DNA of 64,000 nt from Parabacteroides sp. An277 (GTDB lineage Bacteria > Bacteroidota > Bacteroidia > Bacteroidales > Tannerellaceae), in contig NZ_NFJB01000005.1 of NCBI RefSeq assembly GCF_002159645.1, positions 59,344-123,343 on the forward strand, given 5' to 3'. The position numbers were made by a program, and so were the translations under genes. Each line of letters opens with the position of its first letter. Positions within the stretch are counted from its first letter, which is position 1. Shown here in pieces: positions 44,110-54,362 of this stretch. The notes beneath the pieces are model-generated. The model did not search any database and had not been told where the DNA came from. It saw only the letters and a list, made by a program, of their open reading frames with translations.

Positions 44110-45186
44110 CCATAACGTGATGGGTTCCGGATATTCCACCACCAGCGGACTTCCGCCATCATACGTTTCGATGCGGACTTTATATTGACCTTCCGTCAAA
44201 TCCGGGACCATGGTAAATTCGAAACTGTTTTCCGTGACGTTGGTGATAGTCGCCGGTTTAATCCATTCCGGATAATCCTGGTCGTTGATAAGCGCGACGA
44301 CATGATCCAGCGTACCATCCGCACCTTTCAGGGTAAAGCCTTGATATTCCACCATGGTTTGTTCATCCCGCCCGATACGATGTGGATTCTCCGGGTCGCC
44401 TCCCTCCTTCTGGTAAACGGCGGTGATTTCCGGAGTGACGGGTTCGGGCTCCGGCATACTTTCCGGCGTGCTGGGACCGGTTCCGGTTTCTGCGATGTGC
44501 GCGAATGTTCTTACAGTATCATCCACGCTTTTTACAAACTGGTTTATTTCATCCGTCGGTTGTATAATAGCAAACACATTGACCACCTGTACAATCTGTT
44601 GATAAAGAGTATTAGCCGTTTCCATTAAATCCTCCGACTTCACATCGCTCTGCCGAGACATCTCTCCATATTCCGCGATACGTTTTTCAAAAAGTTCATC
44701 AAACACATTGTTAGCAGAACGTAACGATTCAATCTCGTCTGAAAGATGCAAAGCCTCGACAGCTTCCGCATTTTCCTCTTTGTCGAGGACAGCCAACATG
44801 CCATTGACCTCATCCGTCTGTTTGGAATACTCGTGGGTACCGATAGCCCGATAAGGCGAAAGTTGCGGGCTCAGCAACTGCGCCGCTGCCTGTCTGGCCG
44901 CAACCGTAGAAGTAAGATTTATACGCACCATATTGTAAATCAATCCCGTTGCGCGGTCGCGCACATCATCCGCCTTCCGCAATTCGGCGGTGGTAATGAG
45001 TGCCCGCTGGCGATTTACAACGGAAGATAACGTAGTAGAAGCATTAGCATAGGGAGAAGCCAACGTTTCGATATGTAGCGCTGCCGGGGTGGCTACCGTT
45101 ATCAATTTGTTTATTTTTCGGTGAAAATTACTGCATGAGGCGATTGTCATCTGACTCATTGCAAAAGCTCTAATTTGGAGTGCCAT
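44107..45186 (-). CDS. DUF6261-like protein with C-terminal Ig-like domain
   Basis: From ATG 45186 (MALQIRAFAMSQMTIASCSNF) the protein has 359 residues. The first 240 are helical with the DUF6261 pattern (ARQAAAQLLSPQLSPYRAI, SLRSANNVFDELFEKRIAEYG), a family frequent in Bacteroidetes with no known function. A Pro/Glu linker follows (PESMPEPEPVTPEI) and then a beta domain with FEFTMVPDLTEGQYKVRIETYDGGSP. No signal peptide is clear. The -7 box TACCTTTG lies at 45235-45228. Confidence 0.72.
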   Translation of the reverse strand: MALQIRAFAMSQMTIASCSNFHRKINKLITVATPAALHIETLASPYANASTTLSSVVNRQRALITTAELRKADDVRDRATGLIYNMVRINLTSTVAARQAAAQLLSPQLSPYRAIGTHEYSKQTDEVNGMLAVLDKEENAEAVEALHLSDEIESLRSANNVFDELFEKRIAEYGEMSRQSDVKSEDLMETANTLYQQIVQVVNVFAIIQPTDEINQFVKSVDDTVRTFAHIAETGTGPSTPESMPEPEPVTPEITAVYQKEGGDPENPHRIGRDEQTMVEYQGFTLKGADGTLDHVVALINDQDYPEWIKPATITNVTENSFEFTMVPDLTEGQYKVRIETYDGGSPLVVEYPEPITLW

Positions 45187-45310
45187 ATCACGATTCAATT
45201 TAAGAATTAGTACTCTGTTATCGATTTCAAAGGTAGGTATTTCTTTTTCATAGAAAAATTTTCTGATGTTAATACTATATTAATATAGGTTTAAAATAGT
45301 AGAGAAGAAG

Positions 45311-45540
45311 GTAAACAGATATATGTTCAGGTCTCCCAATCCCTTGAGAAGGGTAAACAGATATCTGTTCAGGTCTCCCAATCCCTTGAGAAGGGCAAAC
45401 AGATATCTGTTCAGGTCTCCCAACTCCTTGAGAAGGGCAAACAGATATCTGTTCAGGTCTCCCAACCCCTTGAGAAGGGCAAACAGATATCTGTTCAGGT
45501 CTCCCAACCCCTTGAGAAAGGCAAACAGATATCTGTTCGG
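45311..45540. repeat. tandem array: five and a half copies of a 42-bp unit with a 14-bp palindrome
   Basis: Each 42-bp unit holds the perfect palindrome AACAGATATCTGTT (copy 1 has one change), plus GGTCTCCCAA and CTTGAGAAGG. Both strands are open: the plus strand would read NRYLFRSPNPLRRA repeats and the minus strand GDLNRYLFALLKGL repeats. NRYLF on both strands is a result of the palindrome, not evidence of translation. The array separates a beta-barrel gene end from the promoter of the DUF6261-like gene. Confidence 0.9.
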
Positions 45541-45546
45541 TACTTT

Positions 45547-46182
45547 TTATTTGAAATAATAGCTGAACCCGATGGTGGGCTCAAGATTGAACTCTAATCC
45601 GAACCTGTTTTGAGACTGGCTTTCATCAGTATTCCACTCGCGAGAATAATGGCTATATGCCAAATTCCCGCAAGAGAATGAAATACCAAATTTTTCTACA
45701 GGCTTAAATTCAAAGGCGCAAATAACAAATCCGCCTCCAAAAGTTTTATGTCCGTATGTATCTGTTGTTTGCGAATCGGTTTCCTCTTTAATCTTCCCAG
45801 TTTGGATTTCAATATAAACAGATGGGCGATAGTAGAAATTTTTCCCTAAATCTACATAATAGAACATCTCTGGGCGAAATACGAATGCCCCCTCTTTATC
45901 ATATCGAATGGATTCTTCCGTACTATGTGAATTCCTTTCCTTTTCATGTTGATATCCAATTTTAGCACCTAAAGCCACATTGTCAGAGATAAAATAATAG
46001 ATTTTGGGAAGAAATTTGAAACTCATTTCTTTATCCCAGAGGGTAGACTCGTTCCCAGACTTAATTTTAACTTCGGTAGAAACTATTGAAAAGTCTCCAC
46101 CAATGACCCAATCACCTTCATCTTGTGCCTTAGCTACAAAACTTACAAGTGCAAATAGCACCAAATACATCCATTTTTTCAT
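45547..46182 (-). CDS. outer-membrane beta-barrel protein
   Basis: The 211-residue protein has a signal peptide (MKKWMYLVLFALVSFVAKAQ) and alternating strands such as FKFLPKIYYFISDNVALGAKIGY, ending in the terminal strand PTIGFSYYFK. It belongs to the general barrel group with unknown cargo. Its -7 box TATCTTTG lies at 46251-46244. The stop codon is 7 bp from the 42-bp repeat array. Confidence 0.8.
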   Translation of the reverse strand: MKKWMYLVLFALVSFVAKAQDEGDWVIGGDFSIVSTEVKIKSGNESTLWDKEMSFKFLPKIYYFISDNVALGAKIGYQHEKERNSHSTEESIRYDKEGAFVFRPEMFYYVDLGKNFYYRPSVYIEIQTGKIKEETDSQTTDTYGHKTFGGGFVICAFEFKPVEKFGISFSCGNLAYSHYSREWNTDESQSQNRFGLEFNLEPTIGFSYYFK

Positions 46183-46321
46183 TGTCTTTATCGTTTAAGA
46201 TTAATACTAAATCAAAAGAATACTTTACTTATTTTTCTTTTTGCAAAGATATGTTACTTCTGAAAAGTATTTGGGATGAAGCTGTTGCTAAGAATGCTAC
46301 AGTTTTGTGGCGTATTTTACA

Positions 46322-46537
46322 TCAGGTATGGCTTTCATGCATGTGCTGGGAAAGGTCGGCAAAGAAATCATGCTCCAAAATGAGCGATATTCTTTTCAAC
46401 TGTTCTGTATTGAGGCTCTCTTTTGCAAATAGCCGGTATATGTTCGAACGGTCACACGACAGTTTCCGGGCAAACCAGCTGATACTTCGCTCTTGTCTCT
46501 CTAATTCTTCTTTTATTAAAACTCCAATGGGCTTCAT
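46322..46537 (-). CDS. small XRE-like helix-turn-helix protein
   Basis: The 71-residue protein reads MKPIGVLIKEELERQERSIS, WFARKLSCDRSNIYRLFAKE and SLNTEQLKRISLILEHDFFADLS, a single HTH of the XRE/Cro kind with nothing else attached. It could regulate the neighbouring beta-barrel gene. This is inference. Confidence 0.75.
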   Translation of the reverse strand: MKPIGVLIKEELERQERSISWFARKLSCDRSNIYRLFAKESLNTEQLKRISLILEHDFFADLSQHMHESHT

Positions 46538-46615
46538 AAGAATACAAATTTGCCAATTGTTTCCCTGTTTTGGCGATTAACACAATCATGGTAAGACAAC
46601 AAAAAACGTGGGAAA

Positions 46616-46708
46616 CTACGAAAACTTATCCCACAAGTAGGCTTCTCGCATTGCCTTCAGAAAAGGATAAGCAACGCAGTAAGCCCACGCAATGGTATAC
46701 AATGGCAT
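46616..46708 (-). CDS. possible 30-residue hydrophobic peptide
   Basis: A frame from ATG 46708 to TAG 46616 encodes MPLYTIAWAYCVAYPFLKAM plus REAYLWDKFS, a tyrosine- and tryptophan-rich peptide. A -7 box TACCTTTG and a hairpin GCATTCC/GGAATGC lie upstream on the same strand (46845-46876). The rest of the gap 46538-47142 shows no gene. It may be a random frame. Confidence 0.2.
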   Translation of the reverse strand: MPLYTIAWAYCVAYPFLKAMREAYLWDKFS

Positions 46709-47071
46709 CTGACGCGATTACGCCAGTATGCCCAATACACATGCTTGAACGTTCCCGTTGCCATATCTTCTTTCCTGAATAAATTTTGCGAGAATTTACT
46801 TGTAGAAGATATACGTCGTAAACGTCTTTTTTTATGTCTGCATTCCCGTTAAAAGGAATGCGCTGCAAAGGTAAGAAGGATTATAAAAAAATCGAAACTT
46901 ATATGCAAAAAAAGAACCTAAAAAAAGTATTTGGGAAACGAAAAGGTTTTTGAGGAAGATTACACTGAAGAGGAATGGATAAAGAAACTGGAACACACGG
47001 AGCCACATCCCCAGATTCCCAGCCCATTAGCCCGATGAACGAAAGAAAATGAGAAAAAAGTAGGCAAAAAG

Positions 47072-47103
47072 TTTGGTGGGTTCGAAAAAAGGCACTACTT
47101 TTG
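47072..47103 (+). promoter_or_regulatory. tRNA-Met promoter
   Basis: TTTG (47072-47075), 20 bases, TACTTTTG (47096-47103): an exact consensus 40 bp upstream of the tRNA. Confidence 0.85.
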
Positions 47104-47142
47104 CAGCGTCAAACTCGGAAACGGGGGGAGACGAAAGCAAAT

Positions 47143-47216
47143 GGCGAGATAGCTCAGCTGGTTAGAGCGCATGATTCATAATCATGAGGTCCCGAGTTCA
47201 ATCCTCGGTCTCGCTA
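47143..47216 (+). tRNA. tRNA-Met (CAT anticodon)
   Basis: GGCGAGA pairs with TCTCGCT, and the loop TTCATAA between CATGA and TCATG gives CAT. The paired first base (G-T wobble) is unlike the unpaired start of an initiator, so an elongator tRNA is likely; a lysidine-modified Ile tRNA is not excluded. Confidence 0.93.
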
Positions 47217-47227
47217 CCGAAAAAGGA

Positions 47228-47257
47228 GCCGTTACGACGATTCGTAGCGGCTTTTTG
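47228..47257 (+). terminator. terminator of tRNA-Met
   Basis: AGCCGTTACGA faces TCGTAGCGGCT with one G-T pair and is followed by five T. Confidence 0.88.
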
Positions 47258-47437
47258 TTTTGCTTCCCGGCAAAGGCGGCCGAAAAACATCTTTTCTCTC
47301 TATATAATTAAGGTATAGGGTTGGAAAAACGGCTGATATTTCGTACTTTTGCACGGTGAAAGGCGCGTGGAGGGGGCAAGGATGTGTCCCCTCGTTTTGT
47401 CTGAAGGCAACAGAAAAGCAAAAAGTATAGAAGAAGT

Positions 47438-47905
47438 ATGATAACGAGAGATGTAATTGTGCAGTTGGCCGAAGAGAAACTGGCCTCTTCAGCGAATTAC
47501 CTGGTGGATGTCGAGATTCGTCCGGGCAATGTGATAGTGGTAGAAATAGATAACGACGAGGCGGTTTCGATTGACGATTGCGCGGAACTGAGCCGGTATA
47601 TCGAGGAGCACCTCGACCGGGACGCGGAAGATTTCGAACTGGAAGTAGGTTCGGCGGGGATTACGTCTCCCTTTAAAGTGCTTCGCCAGTACCAGAAGAA
47701 CATCGGGAACGAGGTGGAAGTCTGGCTGGCAGGAGACGGGAAGCTGACCGGCGTGTTGAAATCGGCCGACGAGGCGGGCATCGTCCTCACGGTGCAAAAG
47801 CAAGTGAAGCCGGAAGGCGCCAAGCGCAAAATAACGGTCGAGGAAGACTTGGCCTATCCTTATAACGAAATAAAGAGTACAAAATATTTAATTAGATTCA
47901 AGTAA
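47438..47905 (+). CDS. rimP: ribosome maturation factor RimP
   Basis: The 155-residue protein has the RimP N-terminal domain (LVDVEIRPGNVIVVEIDNDEAVSIDDCAELSRYIEEHL, FELEVGSAGITSPF) and the Sm-like C-terminal part. RimP helps 30S assembly. It begins the rimP-nusA-infB operon. A TACTTTTG -7 box (47344-47351) with GTTG 20 bases upstream is the likely promoter. Confidence 0.94.
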   Translation: MITRDVIVQLAEEKLASSANYLVDVEIRPGNVIVVEIDNDEAVSIDDCAELSRYIEEHLDRDAEDFELEVGSAGITSPFKVLRQYQKNIGNEVEVWLAGDGKLTGVLKSADEAGIVLTVQKQVKPEGAKRKITVEEDLAYPYNEIKSTKYLIRFK

Positions 47906-47908
47906 GTT

Positions 47909-49174
47909 ATGGCGAAGAAAGAGGAAACAATCAGTATGATTGACACCCTTGCGGAATTCAAGGAGTTGAAAAATATCGATAAGGACACGATGATCAGCGT
48001 GCTGGAAGATTCGTTTCGCAACGTGATTGCGAAGATGTTTGGCACGGACGAAAACTACGATGTCATCATTAATCCCGAGAAGGGCGATTTTGAAATATGG
48101 AGAAACCGCAAGGTGGTGGCCGACGAAGATTTGACCGACCCGAACAAAGAGATTTCGCTGACGGAAGCGCGGAAAATCGAAGCCGATTACCAAGTGGGTG
48201 AAGAGCTGACAGACGAGGTGCATTTCGCAGACTTCGGGCGCCGTGCCATCCTGAACTTGCGCCAGACTTTGTCTTCAAAGATTCTTGAATTGCAGAAAGA
48301 CAACCTGTTTGCCAAGTACAAAGACAAAATCGGTTCGATTATCGCGGCAGATGTATACCAGATTTGGAAGAAAGAGATGCTGCTTTTAGACGATGACGGG
48401 AATGAGCTCATCTTGCCGAAATCGGAACAGATTCCGGGCGATTTCTACCGCAAAGGAGAGACAGCCCGCGCGCTTATCCAGAAGGTAGACAATGTGAACA
48501 ACAACCCGAAAATCATCCTTTCGCGTACGGATAAATTGTTCTTGCAACGGTTGTTTGAGCTGGAGGTACCGGAAATAAATGACGGCTTGATTACGATTCG
48601 CGCCATCGCCCGCATACCTGGCGAACGGGCGAAAGTAGCCGTAGAATCGTATGACGACCGCATCGACCCGGTGGGCGCTTGCGTCGGAATGAAGGGTTCG
48701 CGTATTCATGGGATCGTACGCGAATTGCGGAATGAGAATATCGACGTAATCAATTATACCACGAATACGTCGCTGTTCATCCAACGTGCATTAAGCCCCG
48801 CCAAGATTTCTTCCATCCGCGTAAACGAGGAAGAACATCGGGCAGAGGTCTATTTGCGCCCGGAAGAGGTATCGCTGGCTATTGGTAAGGGTGGATTGAA
48901 TATCAAGTTAGCTTGCATGCTGACAGGATTTACGATTGATGTATTCCGTGATATCGACGGCACCGACGAAGAAGATATCTATCTGGACGAGTTTGCCGAC
49001 GAAATAGACGGATGGGTAATTGACGCGCTGAAAAATATCGGTTGCTATACGGCTAAGAACGTATTGGCTATCCCGCAAGAAGAACTTGCAGAGCGCGCCG
49101 ACTTGGAGGAATCGACAGTAGAGGATGTATACCGAATCCTGGCTGCCGAATTTGAGGAAGATAATAATGAATAA
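47909..49174 (+). CDS. nusA: transcription factor NusA
   Basis: The 421-residue protein has the N-terminal RNA-polymerase-binding domain, the S1 domain and two KH domains ([29 protein letters not shown] and [19 protein letters not shown]). One acidic C-terminal helix-hairpin-helix unit follows ([15 protein letters not shown]). NusA controls pausing and termination. It starts three bases after rimP. Confidence 0.97.
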   Translation: MAKKEETISMIDTLAEFKELKNIDKDTMISVLEDSFRNVIAKMFGTDENYDVIINPEKGDFEIWRNRKVVADEDLTDPNKEISLTEARKIEADYQVGEELTDEVHFADFGRRAILNLRQTLSSKILELQKDNLFAKYKDKIGSIIAADVYQIWKKEMLLLDDDGNELILPKSEQIPGDFYRKGETARALIQKVDNVNNNPKIILSRTDKLFLQRLFELEVPEINDGLITIRAIARIPGERAKVAVESYDDRIDPVGACVGMKGSRIHGIVRELRNENIDVINYTTNTSLFIQRALSPAKISSIRVNEEEHRAEVYLRPEEVSLAIGKGGLNIKLACMLTGFTIDVFRDIDGTDEEDIYLDEFADEIDGWVIDALKNIGCYTAKNVLAIPQEELAERADLEESTVEDVYRILAAEFEEDNNE

Positions 49175-49194
49175 GTTTTACGACAAAGTTTGAT

Positions 49195-52068
49195 ATGCCT
49201 ATAAGATTAAGTAATGTATTAAAAGATATGAAGGTGGGGCTCAACACAGTGGTTGAGTTCCTCCATAAGAAAGGGTTTACGGATGAAGAGTTCAACTCGA
49301 ATTCCAGATTAAGCGATGAACAGTATGCTTTGCTCGTAAAGGAGTTTGGGAAAAATAGAACTGTTGGGGGAAGCAGTACATTCCAAATGACAAAGTCTCA
49401 GAAAAAAAAGGTTCGGGAAGAGGAAACTCCTTCAGAAATCAAAACAGTGATTCCAGAGGAATTCCGCCCGAAAATTGTGACCAAAGGGCATATTGATTTG
49501 GATGCGACAAATAAGTCCGAAAAAAAAGAAGAAGTAAACGAAGAAATCAGTATTGAACCGGAACATGTTGTCGAGCCGCCTGTTGCAGAAATACAAATGC
49601 CGCAGAATGAAGCAGAAGAGCAAACAACAGCAAAAGAAGAAGTAAAAGAAATTATTGTGGATAAGGAAAAAACGGAAGAAAAGCAACCTGAAGCGGTCAT
49701 ATCCGAACAGGAAGAAAGCACGCAAAATAGTGCAGAAGCTAAGACAACGGAGGATACGGTTTTCAGATTGGGGACTCCAAGGCTTGAGTCGAAGGTTAAG
49801 GTCATGGGTAAGATTGATTTGGAAGCGCTCAATCAATCTACTCGTCCTAAGAAAAAGACGAAAGAAGAACGACGGAAAGAACGAGACGAAAAGCAAGCCA
49901 ATAATGGGAATCGCCCGGGACAGCCATCGAATGCCAAAGGAGGAAAAGACGCGCAACGTCCCTCCAATAACAATACCAACGCTGTTACTACAACCGGAAA
50001 AACGGAAGAAGGCGATGGAAAAAAGAAACGGAAACGTATCAAAAAAGATCGCGTAGACGTAGAACGCGTTTCGGGAACGAATTTCCGTCCGGGACGTGAA
50101 CGCAAAGAACGGGATGATCGAAAGCAACGTCTCAAAAAGCCGGTAAAAGCTGAAGTCAGCGAGGAAGATGTACAAAAACAAATCAAAGAGACATTAGCCC
50201 GCCTGACCAATAAAGGAAATAAGACAAATAAAGGAGCTAAATATCGCCGCGACAAACGAGATGCCATCCAAAAACGCGAGCACGAATTGCAGGAACAGGA
50301 AGAGAAGGAAAGCAAAATCCTGAAGTTGACAGAGTTCGTAACGGCTAACGACTTGGCAAACATGATGGATGTGCCCGTTACCAAAGTCATTGCTACATGT
50401 ATGAGCATCGGCATCATGGTTTCTATCAACCAGCGTTTGGATGCAGAAACGATTAATATTGTAGCCGAAGAATTTGGTTTCCAAACAGAATATGTAAGCG
50501 CGGATGTGGTAGAAGCCATCAAAGCAGAAGAGGAAGATGACAACGAGGAAGATTGGGTTCCACGTCCGCCTATCGTCACGGTGATGGGACACGTCGACCA
50601 CGGTAAAACATCGCTCTTGGATAATATCCGAAATGCGAATGTGATTGCGGGCGAGGCCGGCGGTATCACACAGCATATCGGTGCTTATAACGTGACATTG
50701 GCTAACGGTCGCCACATTACCTTCCTGGATACGCCGGGACACGAAGCATTTACCGCGATGCGTGCCCGCGGTGCGAAAGTGACGGATATCGCTATTATTA
50801 TCGTAGCGGCAGACGATGCGGTAATGCCTCAAACTGTAGAGGCCATCAACCATGCTTCGGCAGCTGGAGTTCCGATTGTATTTGCGATTAACAAGATAGA
50901 TAAACCTCACGCGAATCCAGATAAAATCAAAGAGGAACTGGCGAATATGAATTATCTGGTGGAAGATTGGGGCGGCAAATACCAATGCCAGGAAATATCG
51001 GCTAAGAAAGGCATCGGCGTGGACGAGTTATTGGAAAAGGTCTTGCTGGAAGCCGACTTGCTGGATTTGAAAGCCAATCCGATGCGTAAGGCTACGGGTT
51101 CTATCATCGAGTCATCGCTGGATAAGGGACGCGGCTATGTTTCTACGGTTCTGGTAGAGAACGGTACGCTGAAGATGGGTGATATCGTGTTGGCTGGTAC
51201 GCACTACGGCCGTATCAAGGCCATGTTCAACGAACGTAATCAGCGCGTGCAGCAGGCAGGACCGTCGGAACCGGTATTGATATTGGGTCTGAACGGAGCT
51301 CCACAAGCAGGCGACACCTTCCATGTATTGGACACAGACCAAGAGGCTCGCGAGATTGCCACCCGCCGCGAACAATTACAGCGCGAATTGGGTTTACGTA
51401 CGCAGAAGATGTTGACGTTGGACGATATCGGCCGCCGTATTGCAGTAGGAAACTTCCAAGAGCTGAACGTTATCGTGAAGGGCGATGTGGATGGTTCCGT
51501 CGAGGCATTGTCGGATTCGTTGATTCGCCTCTCTACGGAAGAGATTCAGGTGAACGTCATCCACAAAGCTGTGGGACAGATTTCCGAATCGGATGTAACC
51601 TTGGCTGCGGCGTCGAATGCCATCATCATCGGTTTCCAAGTACGCCCGTCTCAGTTAGCACGTCGCAGTGCCGAGCGTGAAGGTGTAGAAATTCGTTTGT
51701 ATTCTATTATCTATGATGCCATCAACGAGGTGAAGAGCGCAATGGAAGGTATGCTCTCTCCGGATATCAAGGAAGAGGTTACGGCGAACGTCGAAGTGCA
51801 ACAGGTATTCAAGATTTCGAAAGTGGGTACGGTTGCGGGCTGTATCGTGAAGGAAGGCAAAATCAAACGGAGCAACAAAGTGCGCCTGATTCGCGACGGT
51901 ATCGTCATCCATTCCGGCGAACTGGGATCGTTGAAGCGCTTCAAGGACGACGTGAAAGAGGTTGTCGCGGGGCAAGATTGCGGTCTGAATATTGCCAACT
52001 TCGATAATGTTCAGGTAGGCGATATCATCGAAGCGTATGAAGAAACGGAAGTAAAGAAAACATTATAG
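49195..52068 (+). CDS. infB: translation initiation factor IF-2
   Basis: The 957-residue protein has a long, charged, low-complexity N-terminus (residues 60-380), then an IF2-N domain and the GTPase domain with [30 protein letters not shown] and NKIDKPHA, followed by domains II-IV. IF-2 brings initiator tRNA to the 30S subunit. The N-terminal third differs widely in length between species, and no function is assigned to it. Confidence 0.98.
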   Translation: MPIRLSNVLKDMKVGLNTVVEFLHKKGFTDEEFNSNSRLSDEQYALLVKEFGKNRTVGGSSTFQMTKSQKKKVREEETPSEIKTVIPEEFRPKIVTKGHIDLDATNKSEKKEEVNEEISIEPEHVVEPPVAEIQMPQNEAEEQTTAKEEVKEIIVDKEKTEEKQPEAVISEQEESTQNSAEAKTTEDTVFRLGTPRLESKVKVMGKIDLEALNQSTRPKKKTKEERRKERDEKQANNGNRPGQPSNAKGGKDAQRPSNNNTNAVTTTGKTEEGDGKKKRKRIKKDRVDVERVSGTNFRPGRERKERDDRKQRLKKPVKAEVSEEDVQKQIKETLARLTNKGNKTNKGAKYRRDKRDAIQKREHELQEQEEKESKILKLTEFVTANDLANMMDVPVTKVIATCMSIGIMVSINQRLDAETINIVAEEFGFQTEYVSADVVEAIKAEEEDDNEEDWVPRPPIVTVMGHVDHGKTSLLDNIRNANVIAGEAGGITQHIGAYNVTLANGRHITFLDTPGHEAFTAMRARGAKVTDIAIIIVAADDAVMPQTVEAINHASAAGVPIVFAINKIDKPHANPDKIKEELANMNYLVEDWGGKYQCQEISAKKGIGVDELLEKVLLEADLLDLKANPMRKATGSIIESSLDKGRGYVSTVLVENGTLKMGDIVLAGTHYGRIKAMFNERNQRVQQAGPSEPVLILGLNGAPQAGDTFHVLDTDQEAREIATRREQLQRELGLRTQKMLTLDDIGRRIAVGNFQELNVIVKGDVDGSVEALSDSLIRLSTEEIQVNVIHKAVGQISESDVTLAAASNAIIIGFQVRPSQLARRSAEREGVEIRLYSIIYDAINEVKSAMEGMLSPDIKEEVTANVEVQQVFKISKVGTVAGCIVKEGKIKRSNKVRLIRDGIVIHSGELGSLKRFKDDVKEVVAGQDCGLNIANFDNVQVGDIIEAYEETEVKKTL

Positions 52069-52069
52069 T

Positions 52070-52576
52070 GTGAATTGGTTAGACATTGTTCTGCTTGTAT
52101 TGGCAGGAATTGGATTGGTAAAGGGCCTGTTTGACGGTATCGTCAAACAGGTTGTTTCGCTTATAGCCCTGGTGGCCGCGATTCTCTTTTGTGCGGAAGT
52201 AGCGGCGTGGTTGAAAGGCTACATCGCCCAGCTGGGATGGTTGCCGGATTATGGGGTGACGATTGCAAGTTACGTCTTGGGCTTCATGCTGATTGTGGGC
52301 GTGCTGAAGTTGGCAGGCGATGCCATGGGGCATTTGATTGGCATCACGCCGTTAGGTATATTGAACCACCTGCTGGGCGGTTTCTTCGGGTTGATGTGTA
52401 TGATGTTCTTCCTGAGTTTGCTGCTGAACGGCATGGAATATCTCGACGCCAGTTCGCATTGGATTCCGCGCGAGACCAAGGTCGAATCCCGTTTTTACGC
52501 GCCAATTAAGCAAATTGTCCCAACCATTTTCCCTGCAGACTTGTTTAGTAAGACGCAACAAGCTATAAATATATAA
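52070..52576 (+). CDS. CvpA-family membrane protein
   Basis: Translation starts at GTG 52070, one base after the infB stop, giving 168 residues (MNWLDIVLLVLAGIGLVKGL). Four membrane helices and the CvpA pattern DGIVKQVVSLIALVAAILF are seen. CvpA relatives are linked to colicin V export and envelope stress, but the exact role is unclear. It links the infB and suf blocks. Confidence 0.86.
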   Translation: MNWLDIVLLVLAGIGLVKGLFDGIVKQVVSLIALVAAILFCAEVAAWLKGYIAQLGWLPDYGVTIASYVLGFMLIVGVLKLAGDAMGHLIGITPLGILNHLLGGFFGLMCMMFFLSLLLNGMEYLDASSHWIPRETKVESRFYAPIKQIVPTIFPADLFSKTQQAINI

Positions 52577-52579
52577 GGT

Positions 52580-54025
52580 ATGCAAGATTCAAAAACTGTA
52601 TTGGACGAAGTCACGAAAGGCGATTACAAGTATGGTTTCGTGACGGATATAGATACCGATGTCATTCATCGAGGATTGGACGAAGAGACCATCCGCCTCA
52701 TCTCTGCCAAAAAGAACGAACCGGAGTGGTTGCTGGAATTTCGCCTGAAGGCCTTCCGCTATTGGCAGACGTTGGAGATGCCGGACTGGGCGCTCCTCCG
52801 CATCCCTCCTATCGATTATCAAGACATCATTTATTACGCTGCCCCAAAGCAAAAAGAGGGGCCGAAGAGCATGGACGAGGTGGACCCCGAATTGCTCAAG
52901 ACCTTCGACAAGCTGGGCATTCCGCTTGAGGAGCAGAAGGTACTGAGCGGCATGGCGGTGGATGCCGTCATGGACAGCGTCTCGGTGAAGACCACCTTCA
53001 AGGAGAACCTCGCGGAAAAGGGCATTATCTTCTGCTCGTTCAGCGAGGCGGTGCAGCATCACCCTGATTTGGTGCAGAAGTATCTCGGAAGCGTGGTGAG
53101 TTACCGCGATAATTTCTTTGCGGCACTCAACTCGGCGGTCTTCTCCGACGGGTCGTTCATTTACATCCCGAAGGGCGTGCGCTGCCCCATGGAGCTTTCC
53201 ACCTATTTCCGAATCAATGCGCAAAACACGGGGCAGTTCGAGCGCACCCTCATTGTGGCGGACGACGAATCCTACGTCTCTTACCTCGAAGGGTGCACCG
53301 CCCCGATGCGCGACGAGAACCAGCTCCATGCCGCCATCGTGGAAATCATCGCCCACGACCATGCCGAGGTGAAATACTCGACCGTGCAGAACTGGTATCC
53401 GGGCGACAAGGAGGGGAAGGGCGGAATCTACAACTTCGTCACGAAGCGCGGCCTCTGCAAAGGCGAAGGCAGCAAGATTTCGTGGACGCAAGTGGAAACC
53501 GGCTCCGCTATCACCTGGAAATACCCCAGTTGCATCCTTGCGGGCGACAATTCGGTGGGCGAGTTCTACTCCGTCGCCGTGACGAACAATTACCAGCAGG
53601 CCGATACGGGCACGAAGATGATTCACTTGGGGCGGAACACGCGCAGCACGATTGTCTCGAAAGGCATCTCCGCCGGGCATAGCCAGAACAGCTACCGTGG
53701 GCTGGTGAAGGTCTCGCCACGCGCCGAGGGGGCACGCAACCACAGCCAGTGCGACAGCCTTTTGCTCAGTCCCACCTGCGGCGCGCACACGTTCCCTTAC
53801 GCCGACATACAAAACGAAACGGCAATCGTAGAACACGAGGCGACCACCAGCAAAATCAGCGAGGAGCAGCTCTTCTACTGCCAGCAGCGCGGTATCTCGA
53901 CCGAAGAGGCCGTGGGACTTATCGTCAACGGGTATGCTCGCGAAGTGATGAACAAGCTCCCGATGGAATTTGCCGTCGAAGCGCAGAAATTGCTCAGCAT
54001 CTCACTCGAAGGAAGCGTCGGATGA
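52580..54025 (+). CDS. sufB: Fe-S assembly scaffold subunit SufB
   Basis: The 481-residue protein has the SufB beta-helix core: [43 protein letters not shown] and the C-terminal [36 protein letters not shown]. SufB holds the nascent cluster in the SufBC2D complex. It starts three bases after cvpA. Downstream, a repeat array and a beta-barrel gene separate it from sufC, which is unusual. Confidence 0.97.
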   Translation: MQDSKTVLDEVTKGDYKYGFVTDIDTDVIHRGLDEETIRLISAKKNEPEWLLEFRLKAFRYWQTLEMPDWALLRIPPIDYQDIIYYAAPKQKEGPKSMDEVDPELLKTFDKLGIPLEEQKVLSGMAVDAVMDSVSVKTTFKENLAEKGIIFCSFSEAVQHHPDLVQKYLGSVVSYRDNFFAALNSAVFSDGSFIYIPKGVRCPMELSTYFRINAQNTGQFERTLIVADDESYVSYLEGCTAPMRDENQLHAAIVEIIAHDHAEVKYSTVQNWYPGDKEGKGGIYNFVTKRGLCKGEGSKISWTQVETGSAITWKYPSCILAGDNSVGEFYSVAVTNNYQQADTGTKMIHLGRNTRSTIVSKGISAGHSQNSYRGLVKVSPRAEGARNHSQCDSLLLSPTCGAHTFPYADIQNETAIVEHEATTSKISEEQLFYCQQRGISTEEAVGLIVNGYAREVMNKLPMEFAVEAQKLLSISLEGSVG

Positions 54026-54052
54026 GGCTTATGCAGCCCTGCAATCCTCTCC

Positions 54053-54319
54053 CTGAGGCTCAGCGGACAAATTTCCCCAAGGAAATTCTTTCACTGAGGC
54101 TCAGCGGACAAATTTCCCCAAGGAAATTCTTTCACTGAGGCTCAGCGGGCAAATTTCCCCAAGGAAATTCCTTCACTGAGGCTCAGCGGGCAAATTTCCC
54201 TAAGGAAATTCCTTCACTGAGGCTCAGCGGGCAAATTTCCCTAAGGAAATTCCTTCACTGAGGTTCAGCGAACAAATTTCCCTAAGGAAATTCTTTCACT
54301 GAGACTCAGCGGGCAAATT
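54053..54319. repeat. tandem array: six and a half copies of a 41-bp unit inside the suf operon
   Basis: Units begin CTGAGGCTCAG, itself a palindrome, and contain AATTTCC...GGAAATT, a 7-bp inverted repeat with a 4-base loop (CCAA or CTAA). The array lies between sufB and the beta-barrel gene on the transcribed strand. The RNA would therefore carry about 13 small hairpins, which could protect the sufB end or reduce read-through. Confidence 0.92.
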
Positions 54320-54362
54320 GCAGCAAAACAAAGAGGGTACAGGCTTCTAAAAAGAAAATCGA

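Noticed and set aside
45280..45559. Repeat proteins on both strands at the 45311 array
   Set aside because: Both frames are produced by the palindromic 42-bp unit; neither has a start context or conserved flank.
52589..53836. A 415-codon frame antisense to sufB
   Set aside because: It is a shadow of a well-conserved sufB frame, with no recognisable domain.
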